A DNA stretch of 64,000 bases, taken from positions 10,584,428 to 10,648,427 of the forward strand of contig OU452211.1 in assembly GCA_911728435.2 (NCBI GenBank). Direction: 5' to 3'. The translations under genes were made by a program, and so were the position numbers. The notes beneath the pieces are model-generated. The model made no database searches. It had not been told where the DNA came from and saw only the letters and a program-made list of their open reading frames with translations. Below, in pieces: positions 10,931 to 21,090 of this stretch; position 1 is the first letter of the stretch, and the number at the start of each line of letters is the position of its first letter. This DNA comes from Apoderus coryli (taxonomy: Eukaryota; Arthropoda; Insecta; Coleoptera; Attelabidae).

Positions 10931-11600
10931 CTTTTGCTAAATAACTGTGTTTTTAATAAAAAATTAATGTGTTGGTGACGCCTGATTTTTGCTTTGTTTG
11001 ATGTTTGATTGCATTCCAATGTAAGTATGGTATATTTCTTTGTGCAAGTTATATGCCACTTTATCTAATAACTGAACTGAACTGAAAAGGTTTTTTGTTT
11101 TGTTTCAATCAAAATAAAATTAATTTCAAGCGTCGTTTTATAACTGTTAATGAGACTTGGATTCTCCAATACACACCAGAGCAAAAGGAACAGTGAAAAC
11201 AATGGATTGGAACCGGTGGTGTGTTCCAAAGAATGCAAAGAGCATATCAAATAGTATACAGTGTATTTTCATTATCCTAATTGATTGAAACAAAGATTTA
11301 TCATTTCCTTCCTATAATTTAATGCTTAAAATAAAATCATCTTTCAGTTTTCATGTATTGCCACGCGCCATTGGCATCGCTTTGCTTCCTCCATATAAGT
11401 AAATGAGAGCCGCAAACTACGAGAAACATTGATAGCTCGTGTGTCAGTTAATCCGTAGACAGTTTTGTGGGTATTAACCTGCTGTTCTATTTAAAAAACG
11501 TTTTTTTCGTATCTGTTGTTTATATGGTTAGGCAAGGAATTTCAGAAGACTAACGTCACATCAGAAGATTCAGTAAAGTCAATAAATATAAGACCTAGAA
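10931..11600. other. No recognisable gene
   Basis: No coding or RNA feature that I can support. Confidence 0.45.
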
Positions 11601-11607
11601 GGTGGTT

Positions 11608-12562
11608 ATAGCCTTTCTAATTTTAGTTTAAAGTGATATAAAAAACCACAACTCGATCTCCCTTTGTAATGCCTATGGATGGCTAATGGGCGATAGCCAT
11701 CCATAGGCGCACCCTTTTAACTTTTCATAACAATACATGTCCTACGATATTTTAAAAATCCTTTGTCTATTAACAATTGTATGTTCATTTGTATAAAAGT
11801 ATACTGTATTTTTCCTTGCCGCTCTAACACGGCAACATTTAAACCTACGCTGAAAAAGACAGTTTTTGTTTTTTGAAGTTTAGACATAGATGCACACGTA
11901 CCTAGTCCGTGTTCGAACTGCAAAACGTTATAATAATTAATACTATTGTTAATACTTGTTATGCATATTAGTAGATACATTTATAATAATATGCTTCTGA
12001 TATTATAAACTAACAACAAATTTTACTCACTTAGTCAGTGACATTTTCTATAGAACGTAAACATTTTATAATATGTGTATTCGTCACTTCATTATTTTCA
12101 GACCTTAACGGATGATAAATATTTAAAAGAAGACGCTGGCTTTGCTCATATAAATATTGATACTTAAACTCCCAACGTGTTCCGCTCGTGTCGTATGACT
12201 GATCTATCCGACACGACCAGTCCTATACACTGTCACTGTATACAGTGACTGCAAAAAGTTTCATCCACTTGAGGTATTATTAAAAATTATTATGTAATTT
12301 GATAGATCTTCTTTCATTCGGGAATTATTTTGTGACAAGTGTAAGTATATAATATAATATTTGTTTTTAAAAATATTTTTAAAATGGCAAAACAGTTATA
12401 CATTTAACATTAATTGTTAATACATAAAGGATTTTTAAAATATTGTAGGGCATGTAAAAGTTAAAAGGGTGCGCCTTTGGACGGCTGAGGTCGGTATTGA
12501 CATTACAAAGGGATATCGAGTTGTGGTTTTTTATATCATTTTAAATTAAGATTAGAAAGACT
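11608..12562. mobile_element. Long-TIR element, copy 1
   Basis: About 170 bases at each end are inverted copies. The left end reads CTTTCTAATTTTAGTTTAAA, then AACCACAACTCGAT, CCCTTTGTAATG, GGCGCACCCTTTTAACTTTT and AAAAATCCTTT. The right end repeats these blocks in reverse complement (12,410-12,562). The arms are bounded by TATA on both sides, a possible target-site duplication. No transposase is encoded, so this is non-autonomous. The left arm and interior are also present at 44,785-45,150. Superfamily not determined. Confidence 0.65.
11671..11708. repeat. Perfect 15-bp inverted repeat inside the left TIR
   Basis: GCCTATGGATGGCTA and TAGCCATCCATAGGC flank an 8-base loop. The right TIR of the same element and the second copy at 44.8 kb have an unrelated sequence (CAATACCGACC...) at this spot. 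The palindrome is therefore a local rearrangement private to this arm. Confidence 0.85.
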
Positions 12563-13225
12563 ATACGAGTTGTATCTTAAATGATGCTGTAGATGGTTAT
12601 CTTGTGGAACAGCCTATAAAATTCCAGTCAACCATGCAATCTACAGAAGACCTCAAGGATAGGACCAACTATACAGATATGAACATTATACTATTATTCC
12701 TCATTACATATTTACCATAAAATTAACGATTATAGCGTATACGACATTAATATTCAAAGTTAAGTGAAATCAAATGTGCCGTACAGACGGCGCGGCGCGA
12801 CACCATCATGCCTTTAGTATTTATAATTCGTAACTGTTCAGGCACATTATTTAATAATATGAAATGGAGTTAAATCATAACTTCTGCTTTACGATGCAAT
12901 GGCATGGTGCATATAGAGGTACATACTACTATGTTATATCTTTAGGAAATCTCGTGTGGCGACAATTGGCATAATAAATAAGTTAGGAGGCATAGTAGGT
13001 AACTATGATGAAGGTTTCAGAAACAATACAAGGTGAAACACTGCTGTACGACGAGGTTAGCCTTTTATATTTCGGGATTTGGCAACCCTCGTGTTGCAAT
13101 CTAGCAACTGACAGCTCTATCGTAAAGTTGGACATTTTTGAGGTTATACGTACTCAGAACGTTTTGACATACGAGCGCTATTTGTGGTGTTTACAGTAAC
13201 TTAAAAGATTCATCTCGGCCCAAAA
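12563..13225. other. No gene; partly mariner 5' untranslated region
   Basis: The last ~170 bases (from about 13,050) lead directly into the mariner start codon without another feature and are likely the element's 5' region. I cannot place its terminal inverted repeat. The rest shows nothing recognisable. Confidence 0.4.
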
Positions 13226-14182
13226 ATGGAATTAAATCGTGAACATTTAAATTTTTGGCGATGAAGCTCTATCAAGGACCAGTGTTTATCGATGGTATGG
13301 TGAATTCAATCGTGGTCGTAGTTCACTCCAAGACGAATTTCGTGAAGGTCGTCCAAAATCAGTTGTTGTTCCGAAAACCATTGATGCTGTGCGGGAACTG
13401 ATATTGCAAGATCGTCATGTGACCTATCAAGAGATTGAGACAACCTTAGGCATTAGTGGGACCAGCATACTTTCCATATTGCATAAACATTTGACTGTCA
13501 AAAAAATTTGTTCGCGTTGGATCCCACACAATTTGTAAATCGCTCAAAAAAAGGCTCGTGTCGATTGATCGAAAGAAATGCTCGAAGAATACGATCGCGG
13601 TGCTTCGAAACACGTCTATGACATCGTGACAGGTGATGAATCGTGGATTTACGCGTAGAGTCCGAAAGTAAACAGCCGTCGACTGTATGGTGTTTCAAGA
13701 TGAGCCAAATCCAACACAAATGGTCTTCGCGCACGAAGCACTTCCAAGCAAATGGTCGCCTGTTTTTTCGGAAACACTGGACATGTGGCAACCGTACCAC
13801 TAAAACAACGCAGAACAGTCAATTCTGTGTAGTACACAACCATTTGTGTGCCATTTGTCTTCCAAAAAGTCAGGAAAACCAACCGCGAACACGGATCACT
13901 CTTAACCACGACCATGCGAGCTCTCACACATCGGCTCAAACAACTGCATTTTTGAGCACCCAAAACATCTATTTGATGAGTCATCCGCCGTATAGTCCGA
14001 CTGGGCACCGAATGACTTCTTTTTATACCCGTACGTAAAAAACAAACTGAGAGGTCAACGTGACACCTGAAGAAGCGGTTGCTGCATTCAGAATGCATGT
14101 TTTGGAGATACCTCAATCAGAGTGGCAAAAGTGCTTCGACAATTGGTTCAAACGCATGCAAAAGTGTATAGATCTTCATGTG
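13226..14182 (+). pseudogene. Mariner DD34D transposase, near full length, dead
   Basis: Begins MELNREHLNFW at 13,226 and continues through the helix-turn-helix region (RTSVYRWYGEFNRGRSSLQD, then VTYQEIETTLGISGTSI). The first catalytic Asp is in TGDESW (codon at 13,634), the second in HDHASSHTS (13,910), and the third in the YSP...APND box (about 14,014), which is one base short. The Asp2-Asp3 spacing fits DD34D. The C-terminus runs TPEEAVAAFRMHVLEIPQSE to QKCIDL. Roughly 25 residues are missing after NFW. There are stops after HN, VD and WIYA, plus several frameshifts. The enzyme of intact relatives excises and reinserts the element at TA sites. This copy cannot be active. Confidence 0.85.
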
Positions 14183-14211
14183 ATTTTCGATGCATTAAAT
14201 GCCCCTTATAC

Positions 14212-14469
14212 AATAATATAATAGGCTTGGGCGATTTGAAAGTTAATTTTTTTCAACCTGCAGAACCCTATCGGGGAATGTTTGGAAGCTTATGGTTTTA
14301 CGCAGATTGTGGACCAACAGGAAGAGAATCGCAGAGACCTCTGCAAGTCTGGTGGACCCAATTTTTGTCACTAATAAAGACAACATCGCACTTATGCATA
14401 GTAGCTACGTTGCCAGCGGAAGGTATTTCGAATCATAAGCTAGTTAAATTTTTCGAATCATAAGCTAGT
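14212..14469 (+). pseudogene. LINE endonuclease fragment, 5' half of a split host
   Basis: GLGDLKVNF matches the GD.N motif of the APE-type endonuclease that nicks target DNA for non-LTR retrotransposons. Shifted frames then give SLVDPIFVTNKDNIAL and HKLV, the D.vF.t.....SDH.lv order expected next. At least two frameshifts are present. The fragment is cut at 14,470 by an RTE-type LINE and appears to resume at 15,838. A 25-base tandem duplication (TTTCGAATCATAAGCTAGT at 14,426 and 14,451) sits at the junction. Confidence 0.5.
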
Positions 14470-14477
14470 GAAATATA

Positions 14478-15122
14478 CCCACAGATTGGCTTCTATCAAC
14501 ATTTGTAATGATACCAAAAAAGATGAACGCAAAAAAGTGCAGTGACCATCGCACTATCAGTCTAATGAGTCATGTGTTAAAACTTTTCCTGCGAATACTG
14601 CATAGTAGAATGTACAAAAAAATAGAGGAACAATTAAGTGAAACACAATTTGGATTTCGCAACAACCTTGGAACCAGAGAAGCACTGTTTAGTCTTCAGG
14701 TCTTAGTTCAAAGATGCAGAGACGTGCAGCATCCAGTCTTCTTGTGTTTTATTGACTTTGAGAAGGCCTTTGATAGGGTCAAGCACGACGAAATGATTAG
14801 AATTCTGCAGCTGGTGGGAATCGATGATAAGGACCTGCGAATCATTGCGAATCTTTACTGGCATCAAAGTGCAAACATTCGACTGGGACGGAACACATCA
14901 GAAGAAGTGGAAATACGACGTGGAGTAAGGCAAGGGTGTATCTTGTCTCCTTTATTATTTAATTTATACTCGGAATATATCTTCAGAGAAGCCTTGGACA
15001 ATGTGGAGGGTGGTATAAAAATAAATGGAATAAACATCAATAACTTGAGATACGCGGACGACACGGTGCTAATTGCTGCTAGTCAAGAAGAACTACAAAT
15101 ACTTGTAAACAGAGTCATGTAA
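14478..15122 (+). pseudogene. RTE-type reverse transcriptase, fingers and palm
   Basis: The frame enters at PTDWLLSTFVMIPKK (RT motif 1 region). It continues through ISLMSHVLKLFLRILHSRMY, QFGFRNNLGTREALF, FIDFEKAFDRVKHDEM (palm motif A with its catalytic Asp), RRGVRQGCILSPLLFNLYSE (motif B) and YADDTVL (motif C, catalytic pair of Asp codons at about 15,057-15,062). It stops at 15,120 by frameshift just before the thumb. All catalytic Asp are intact, so decay is modest. The enzyme would copy the element's RNA at a nicked target. Clade naming (RTE-like) is tentative. Confidence 0.85.
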
Positions 15123-15801
15123 CAAGTATGGTCTGAAACTCAATACTTCAAAAACCAAATTTATGGTTGTCAGCAAAACACCAATACCAACAATACAAAT
15201 CAGAGCATACGGGATACAGCTAGAAAAGGTTAACAACATCACATATTTGGGCGTCAATGACAACTGGGACATGAGCAAAGAAATAAAGATCCGTATCGAA
15301 AAAGCTAGAACCGCCTTCTATAGATTAAAAAGAATTCTCTGCAACAAAGGAACCACTTTAAAATTAAAAATTAGACTAACACGTTGCTACATATTCTCCA
15401 CATTACTCTACGGAGCAGTGAGTTGGACGCTGACCGACACATTATTGAAGAAGATGGAGGCTTTTGAAATGTGGGTCTACAGAAGAATTCTCCGAATAAG
15501 CTGGATGGACCGAATAAGTAATGAGATAGTCATACAACGAATGAAGAAAAGCACAGAAATAATTAAAACAATAAAAAGCCGAAAACTCGAATATTTCGGC
15601 CACGTGATGAGGCACCCAGGAAAATATCATCTCCTTCATTTAGTGATGCAGGGTAAGATTGCCGGAAATAGAGGTCCAGGACGAAGAAGAAAATCTTGGC
15701 TCCGAAATCTTCGAGATTGGTATCGCAAAACATCCGCCGAACTTTTCCGAGCTGCGATAAACAAAGTTATTATAGCCAATATGATTGCCAACGTTCGATA
15801 A
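15123..15801 (+). pseudogene. RTE-type polyprotein, thumb and C-terminal domain
   Basis: This continues the previous entry after a one-step frame change. NKYGLKLNTSKTKFMVVSKT and ITYLGVN are the RT thumb motifs. RCYIFSTLLYGAVSWTL, FEMWVYRRILRISWMDRISN, LEYFGHVMRH and GRRRKSWLRNLRDWY form the conserved C-terminal region of this LINE family, ending IIANMIANVR. No other stops are seen over 210 codons. The minus-strand copy at 23.2-25.0 kb aligns over the same domains. Confidence 0.85.
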
Positions 15802-15837
15802 TCGGACATGGCACCAGAAGAAGAAGAAGAAGCTAGT

Positions 15838-16030
15838 TTTCCTTTATTTAAATTTAAAATCTTTTAAATCAAAGCCAAAATAAGCTATTTTCTCAGACCG
15901 AAGAAGATAGTTCTTTTAAATTTTTAAAACGCCCTATCGCGCTCCGTAAATATTAATTTTAGATTATCATGGGGCAGACGGCTTTGTAAATTTAATAGTT
16001 GTTGTGTGTAGTCACCGTAGCCAAAAATTC
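15838..16030 (+). pseudogene. LINE endonuclease-to-RT linker, 3' half of the split host
   Basis: Broken frames downstream of the RTE insertion (for example ISYFLRPKKIVLLNF and NALSRSVNINF) fit the Tyr-Arg/Phe-rich linker that usually follows the SDH box of Jockey/CR1 endonucleases. This supports continuity with 14,212-14,469. The match is weak and the sequence is cut at about 16,030 by mariner-derived DNA. Confidence 0.35.
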
Positions 16031-16032
16031 AT

Positions 16033-16250
16033 AAATTGATATATGAAGCGCTACCTTCAGATTTAGCCCCCTTGGATTATTTCCAGTTTCCAAACCTGAA
16101 TAAATGGTTGCGTGGTAGGAGATTCCGGTCGACTGAAGAGGTCATCTTTGAAACAAACGCTTATTTTGAGGGCCTTGAGGAATCTTATAAGATAAAACGA
16201 ATAAAGAAAATCGAAACACGTGGGATATTATATAGAAAATTAAAATGATT
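16033..16250 (+). pseudogene. Mariner transposase C-terminal fragment
   Basis: The frame reads LPSDLAPLDYFQFPNLNKWL, then GRRFRSTEEVIFETNAYFEG and ends near IKKIETR. This corresponds to the region from the third catalytic Asp (PSDLAP.DY; the Asp of the family YSPDLAP.D box is retained) to the C-terminus of an irritans-like mariner. It is a different family from the copy at 13.2 kb. Everything upstream is missing. Confidence 0.75.
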
Positions 16251-17083
16251 TTTGCCAAAAAAGTAAGACATATCAAACCGCACCCTCGTAACTAGGTATT
16301 CTCCGAGGTATTCTCATTTTTTTTTGTAATGTTATTTAGCACCACTCCGTATAACCATGACATCAGAAGCCATTCCATTTTAAATTCATTTTAACAAGTA
16401 ATAACCACATTTACACTGGATCGAATTTACCTTTTATATCTACTTACGTTTCTTATTGCGGCTGGGCTGGCGAAATTGGATATTACTTCGGAAACGAACT
16501 TATACAAAAAATGTGTATATATAGAGACTATTTTTATCCTTCTCATTTTGTAATAATAAAACTCAGTTAGTTATACGAGTATATCTGGATGCTGTCTTAT
16601 AGAGGAATATGTACCTACATACTGCTGACGCCATAAACACTTATTTCCATTTATTTTTAGATCAAATCGTGACTTCTCTAATGATAACGTGTATATCATT
16701 CAGTAGAAACTAAGAAAGTTCTTGCACAGTCCCCTGATTTGTAATACTTCCTGGACAACTATACGGAATTCGATGGGCGAGGCGCCAGCCGAGGGAATCT
16801 GCTTTTCCTACTACTACTACTTTGCTTATAATTTTTTAACGAATGAAGATACCAAATTGTTTTCCTTACAAAAGTTGCTCCTTTGAACTATGCAAAAATA
16901 TAGGTATGTTTCTGGAAAAAAATTTGATAACGTCATTTATATTTGGAAACAAATTCAAATGTGGGTTAAAATGGAGCTTACGTAATCCCATTTAAGAACC
17001 TCTTTTCAGAATTTTTCTATTGCTTTTCATTTTCTCATAACAGAGCGGAGACTTCGAGTTTTGCTTACGCTGTACAGGGTGGT
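16251..17083. other. No recognisable gene
   Basis: Nothing that I can support. A possible mariner right end lies close after the preceding fragment, but no inverted repeat partner is present. Confidence 0.4.
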
Positions 17084-17318
17084 CCAAATTGGAGGAGTTA
17101 GAAGAAAACTCACCTACATGTCACGAGCCCGATTTTTAAACGAAATCAAATGCAGAAAATCCCCACCTCGATATCTTGAACAGTTTAAAAGATACAGGGT
17201 GGTTTTGACTTTTGTACATTTTTAACCTACCCCTGTAACTTATTTATTAATGATTATTTTTTGTTTCTGTGAAAACATTCGCAAGGCACTTTTTTGAGAG
17301 AAATCCAGTGGTGTCTCA

Positions 17319-18530
17319 AACAACAAAGGCGTGTGTAAATAGTACAAATACAAAACAGTAAAACAAACTACATAAAAGTCACTTAAAACTTCAATAAATA
17401 GTCTAAAGGGGCACAATTCAAATACTACAACAACAATCAACAGACTATAACACAACTTAAGATTAACAAAGCACTAGAATGTAAAAAATTCACTCAAAAT
17501 TTGTAGGTGAGATAGTCAGCATAGTCATATGGGACAATCTCAAGAAGTTGTTTTTTCACTTCAACTTTAAATTTATTGTTGTTCGCAATATCTTTTATCT
17601 GACGAGGGAGATGATTATAGAATCTAACTGCCATAACCTGAAACTGTCGATCTGTCAAAGCTAATCTGTGCCGGGGCAGACACAGGTTTTTCTTATGCCG
17701 CGTTTCATAACAGTGTAGATCTTCATGACTTATTAAAGTATTGAGATTTTCCCTAATATAAAAAGTGCACTGCCAAATATACAGAGCAGGAACTGTTAAA
17801 ATATTTAATTTTTTAAAGAAGGGTTTGCATGGCTCTCTATATCCAGCTTGAACCATTACGCGTAAAGCCGTCTTTTGAATTTTAAAGATAATTTGCCATT
17901 GCGGTGCCTTGCCCCAAAACAGAACGCTATAATTAATTAGGCCCGGAAAGTATCCCATATATGCGCAACGCAAGACTTCTTGTGAACATGTAGTCGATAG
18001 TTTTCGCAAGAGATAAACCACACTGGAGAATTTTTTGGCAAGGCAATCAATCTGATCTTTCCATGACAATTTTGGGTCTACAATTACTCCAAGAAACTTA
18101 TAAGTATTGTGTTCGCTAGTAAAATTTTTCCTTAGTTTAAAATCAATCCTCTCCGTTTTCGAGAAGTTAAGAGACAGTCCGTTAGAGGCAAACCAATTCT
18201 CAGCACTTTTTAATTTGGTTTGGGTTATGTTATTAAAATCCTCGGAAGCCTGGTAAATTGTGGTGTCGTCTGCATACTGAATTACTTGAGTATCCCTCAA
18301 AAAGATGATAAGTCGTTGACATATATAATAAATAAAAGTGGACAAAGAATTGAGCCCTGGGGTACTCCGGTTGTCACAGGTATTACTTCAGACCTCTCTC
18401 CCATATAGTCAACTAACTGGCGATCAGTCAAGTAAGATCTTATGAAATTAAGAGCGTTTGCTCTAATGCCATATAGGGGAAGTTTCTTTAAGAGAATCGC
18501 ATGAGAAACACAGTCAAATGTCAAATTAAA
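17319..18530 (-). pseudogene. CR1-like LINE reverse transcriptase, 5'-truncated
   Basis: Reading the minus strand from 18,524: [39 protein letters not shown] (motif B), a one-base frame change, then VIQYADDTTIYQ (motif C, catalytic Asp pair intact). NWFASNGLSLNFSKTE and YKFLGVIVDPKLSW (thumb) follow, and the frame runs to ADYLTYKF at 17,494. The C-terminal part (HCYETRHKKNLCLPRHRL, then VRFYNHLPRQIKDI) is typical of CR1/L2-group (Daphne/Kiri-like) elements. Motif A is cut just before its Asp by the 5' truncation at about 18,530. About 170 bases of 3' untranslated sequence run down to 17,320, where transposon sequence begins. Confidence 0.85.
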
Positions 18531-18621
18531 TTAACTTTCCAAATATGTATAATACTTAGGTAGTATCTTTTCATTCAAATCCAAGCTTTGAACTGAAACA
18601 AGAATTTCCTGTTTTTTAAGT

Positions 18622-20603
18622 ATGTATGAGAACTACGAAAAATATGACATGTTAAAGTGTTATTGGGAATCACATGAAGATGCTCAGGCCGCCAACAATC
18701 TTTATTTTGACCGCTACCCTGAAAGAAGACGACCTTTTCGGGATTTGTTTTCCCGTTTGCAGTGAAATCTTCTCACCTACGGTGCGTTTAAAAAACCAAC
18801 ACTAAGAACATACCAAGCTCGAAATAGGGATAGAGAAGTAGAAGAAATAACTGTCAAAATCGGACAAATTTTTCATTACGTAAAATGCAGTTGAATACAG
18901 GTATACCAAAAAACTACTGCTTTGCGAATACTGAAAAACAATAAATTCAAACCCTATAGAGTGAGAAAGATTCAGAAAGCTGCAACCAAATGACCCACAA
19001 TTCAGGCTCGACTTCTGCCAATGGTATTTGAGAAAATATGCTAAAAACCGGAATGTAGCGCAGAACATTATATGGACTGATGAAGCGTGGATAGTGATGC
19101 ACGGGCCGAATATTACCATCAGAAATTCCAGTTATATTACGTAATATTACCTTTACCATCCGGTAACGTTACATTGTTACTGTAATATTTCCGAAAAATT
19201 TCGTTAATTTTCGGGGTAATATTTCCGGTAATATTCGCTTCAATATTACGTTAACGTTAATGGTCTTACTGCTTGTTTCAACATACTGCAACACGTCTAG
19301 TGATAGCTGTTGCTTAGTTCTTACGCCATCGCTATAATATGTGAAGCTCGTTTACATACGAACTAATCGGAAATTCTTACACAATAACCGTGCCGAAATG
19401 AAAAATGTTGCATTAATGACCCCATCAACAGTTACAAATACTTTTAATGAAACTGAATCTGATTTATCCGAGGATTTGTCTGCGGATGAGGGTTTTGCAA
19501 ATAATGACTAAATATTTATTTTTACCGACTGAAAACTATTTTTATCATATGTACCTATTCTTTGGCCTATCTAAGAATTGTGTGATTAAGTTTTAAAGAT
19601 TTTTTTCAGTTTGTGATATGTTGTGATAAAAACACAAGTTACCTTTTTTAATTATTAATCAAGAGTTAATATTTATTAATAAATTTTGTTTTCATATAAT
19701 CTTTATGTTTACTACTGCACATCAAAATAATATATTATGTTGTTATTTCTAATAAACATAATCTGCATACTTAACTTATTTTTTTTATTATAAAATTTGT
19801 ATTAGGCATAAAAGTATATAGTTTCAGATTTCAGTTTATTTTGTGTTTTATAGACCTTTTAGAGCCATATAATTGAGGCAATTATTGTTTAATTTGTTAA
19901 AGCTTCTTTGCATATTGTAAAACCAGCTTTTTCTAAGTTGTTCAGCAATATTACCTAATATTACCTAAAATTACGTAATATTACGTAATATTTCCAATGT
20001 TCTTACCAAAAAATAAATGACCGGTAATTTTGCATCACTAAGCGTGGATAAGCAGCGCTGGTATTTTCAACAGATACAATTCCTACAATTGGACTTTGGA
20101 CAATCCACATATTACGATGGAGACACAGAATCAGGGCCTATACAGCTTTAACGTTTGGGTCGGTATATTCAGAGGAAGGTTTATTGGTCCCTATATCTTT
20201 GAGGGTAGCCTTACAGCAGCGCGATATCTGGAAATATTACGGGAATTTGTTGAACCAGTTGTTGATGATTTGTCATTAACAGAAATTGACAACGTATACT
20301 TCCAACAAGACGGGGCGCCGTGTCATAACGCACAGATTATAAGGACATTTTTAAACCAACAATTTGGGGACAATTGACCGGCAAGATGCCCCGATCTAAC
20401 GCCTCTGGATTTTTACCTTTGGGGAAGAATAAGAGACCTCACATATAAGCGGAATCCTGATTCTCGAGATACGTTGGAAGCAGCAGTGCGATATGCTTTT
20501 GATTTTATATCTGCGGTAGCATTAATCAATGCTATTAATCATGCCCAGAAGCGAAGTCAAATATGCTTTAATGTAAATGGTATTCAATTTGAACACCTGT
20601 TGT
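18622..20603 (+). pseudogene. DUF4817/IS630-like transposase, split by a hAT element
   Basis: The N-terminal part (from ATG 18,622) reads MLKCYWESHEDAQAANNLYF and DRYPERRRPFRDLFSRLQ, the helix-turn-helix DUF4817 head, followed by a stop. Later frames give ALRILKNNKFKPYRVRKIQK and DFCQWYLRKYAKNRNVAQNI leading to WTDEAW with the first catalytic Asp. The gene is interrupted at 19,092 and resumes at 20,041 exactly in frame. It then runs through FQQDGAPCHNAQ (second Asp) and CPDLTPLDFYLWGRIRDLTY (third acidic residue) to GIQFEHLL. The intact enzyme would be a DDE transposase for the surrounding element. Multiple stops and the insertion show it is dead. Confidence 0.8.
19092..20040. mobile_element. 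Non-autonomous hAT element
   Basis: The element starts TAGTGATGCA and ends TGCATCACTA, a perfect 10-bp terminal inverted repeat. It is flanked by AGCGTGGA at 19,084-19,091 and 20,041-20,048, an exact 8-bp target-site duplication diagnostic of the hAT superfamily. Subterminal regions at both ends carry multiple TAATATTAC/ACGTAATATTAC repeats, likely transposase-binding sites. At 949 bp it is too short for a transposase. A short frame (about 19,398-19,511, MKNVALMTPSTVTN...) may be leftover coding sequence. Confidence 0.92.
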
Positions 20604-21090
20604 AATAAATATTTTTGCTTTATTAAATGATATACTCTTTGTTCTTATTATTTTTTATTAAATTAAAATTATATTGTTTTTTTTTTTCAAGATAGATAAC
20701 ATTAATAAAACAAAAGTTTCAAAAGATAAGGGGCAAGTATTATATATATTTGGAAAGGTAATTTAATTTCTAAAACGAATATGCAAAAATATACAGGGTA
20801 GTCCACAGGAAAAATTAGAAGTTTATGTCATAGTTTCAACCAGTCTTTAAAAAAACTAGAGACACCACTGGATTCCTCTCAAAAAAGTGTCTTGCGAATG
20901 TTTTCACAGAAACAAAAAATAATCATAAATAAATAAGTACAGGGGTAGGTTAAAAATGCACAAAAGTCAAAACCACCCTGCTGTATCTTTTAAACGGCTC
21001 AAGATATCGAGGTGCGGTTTTCAGCATTTGATTTCGTTTGAAAATCAAGCTCGTGACATGTAGGTTAGTTTTCTTCTAATTCCTCTAGAA

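Larger units (their letters stand above)
14470..15829 (+). mobile_element. RTE-type LINE, 5'-truncated, copy 1
   Basis: This insertion holds only the reverse-transcriptase half of the element (next two entries) and ends in a (GAA)n tail at 15,818-15,830, as does the copy at 23.2 kb. AAGCTAGT occurs on both sides (14,462-14,469 and 15,830-15,837), consistent with an 8-bp target-site duplication. 5' truncation and a simple-repeat tail are typical of target-primed reverse transcription. The host is the LINE endonuclease region described in the flanking entries. Confidence 0.65.
17084..21090 (+). mobile_element. DUF4817-type transposon with nested insertions
   Basis: Inverted copies of about 235 bases lie at 17,084-17,318 and 20,855-21,085. 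They share CCTACATGTCACGAGC, AAACGAAATCAAATGC, CTCGATATCTTGA, TAACCTACCCCTGTA and AATCCAGTGGTGTCTC. Between them is a plus-strand transposase gene of the DUF4817/IS630-like group (18,622-20,603). A minus-strand LINE occupies 17,319-18,530, and a hAT MITE at 19,092-20,040 splits the transposase gene. I read the inverted copies as the element's long terminal or subterminal repeats. The outermost bases are degraded and no target duplication is certain. A related end lies at 45,975-46,270. Confidence 0.6.

Noticed and set aside
13005..13199. Separate small gene upstream of the mariner
   Set aside because: The stretch runs into the mariner start region without motifs; it is most simply the element's 5' untranslated DNA.
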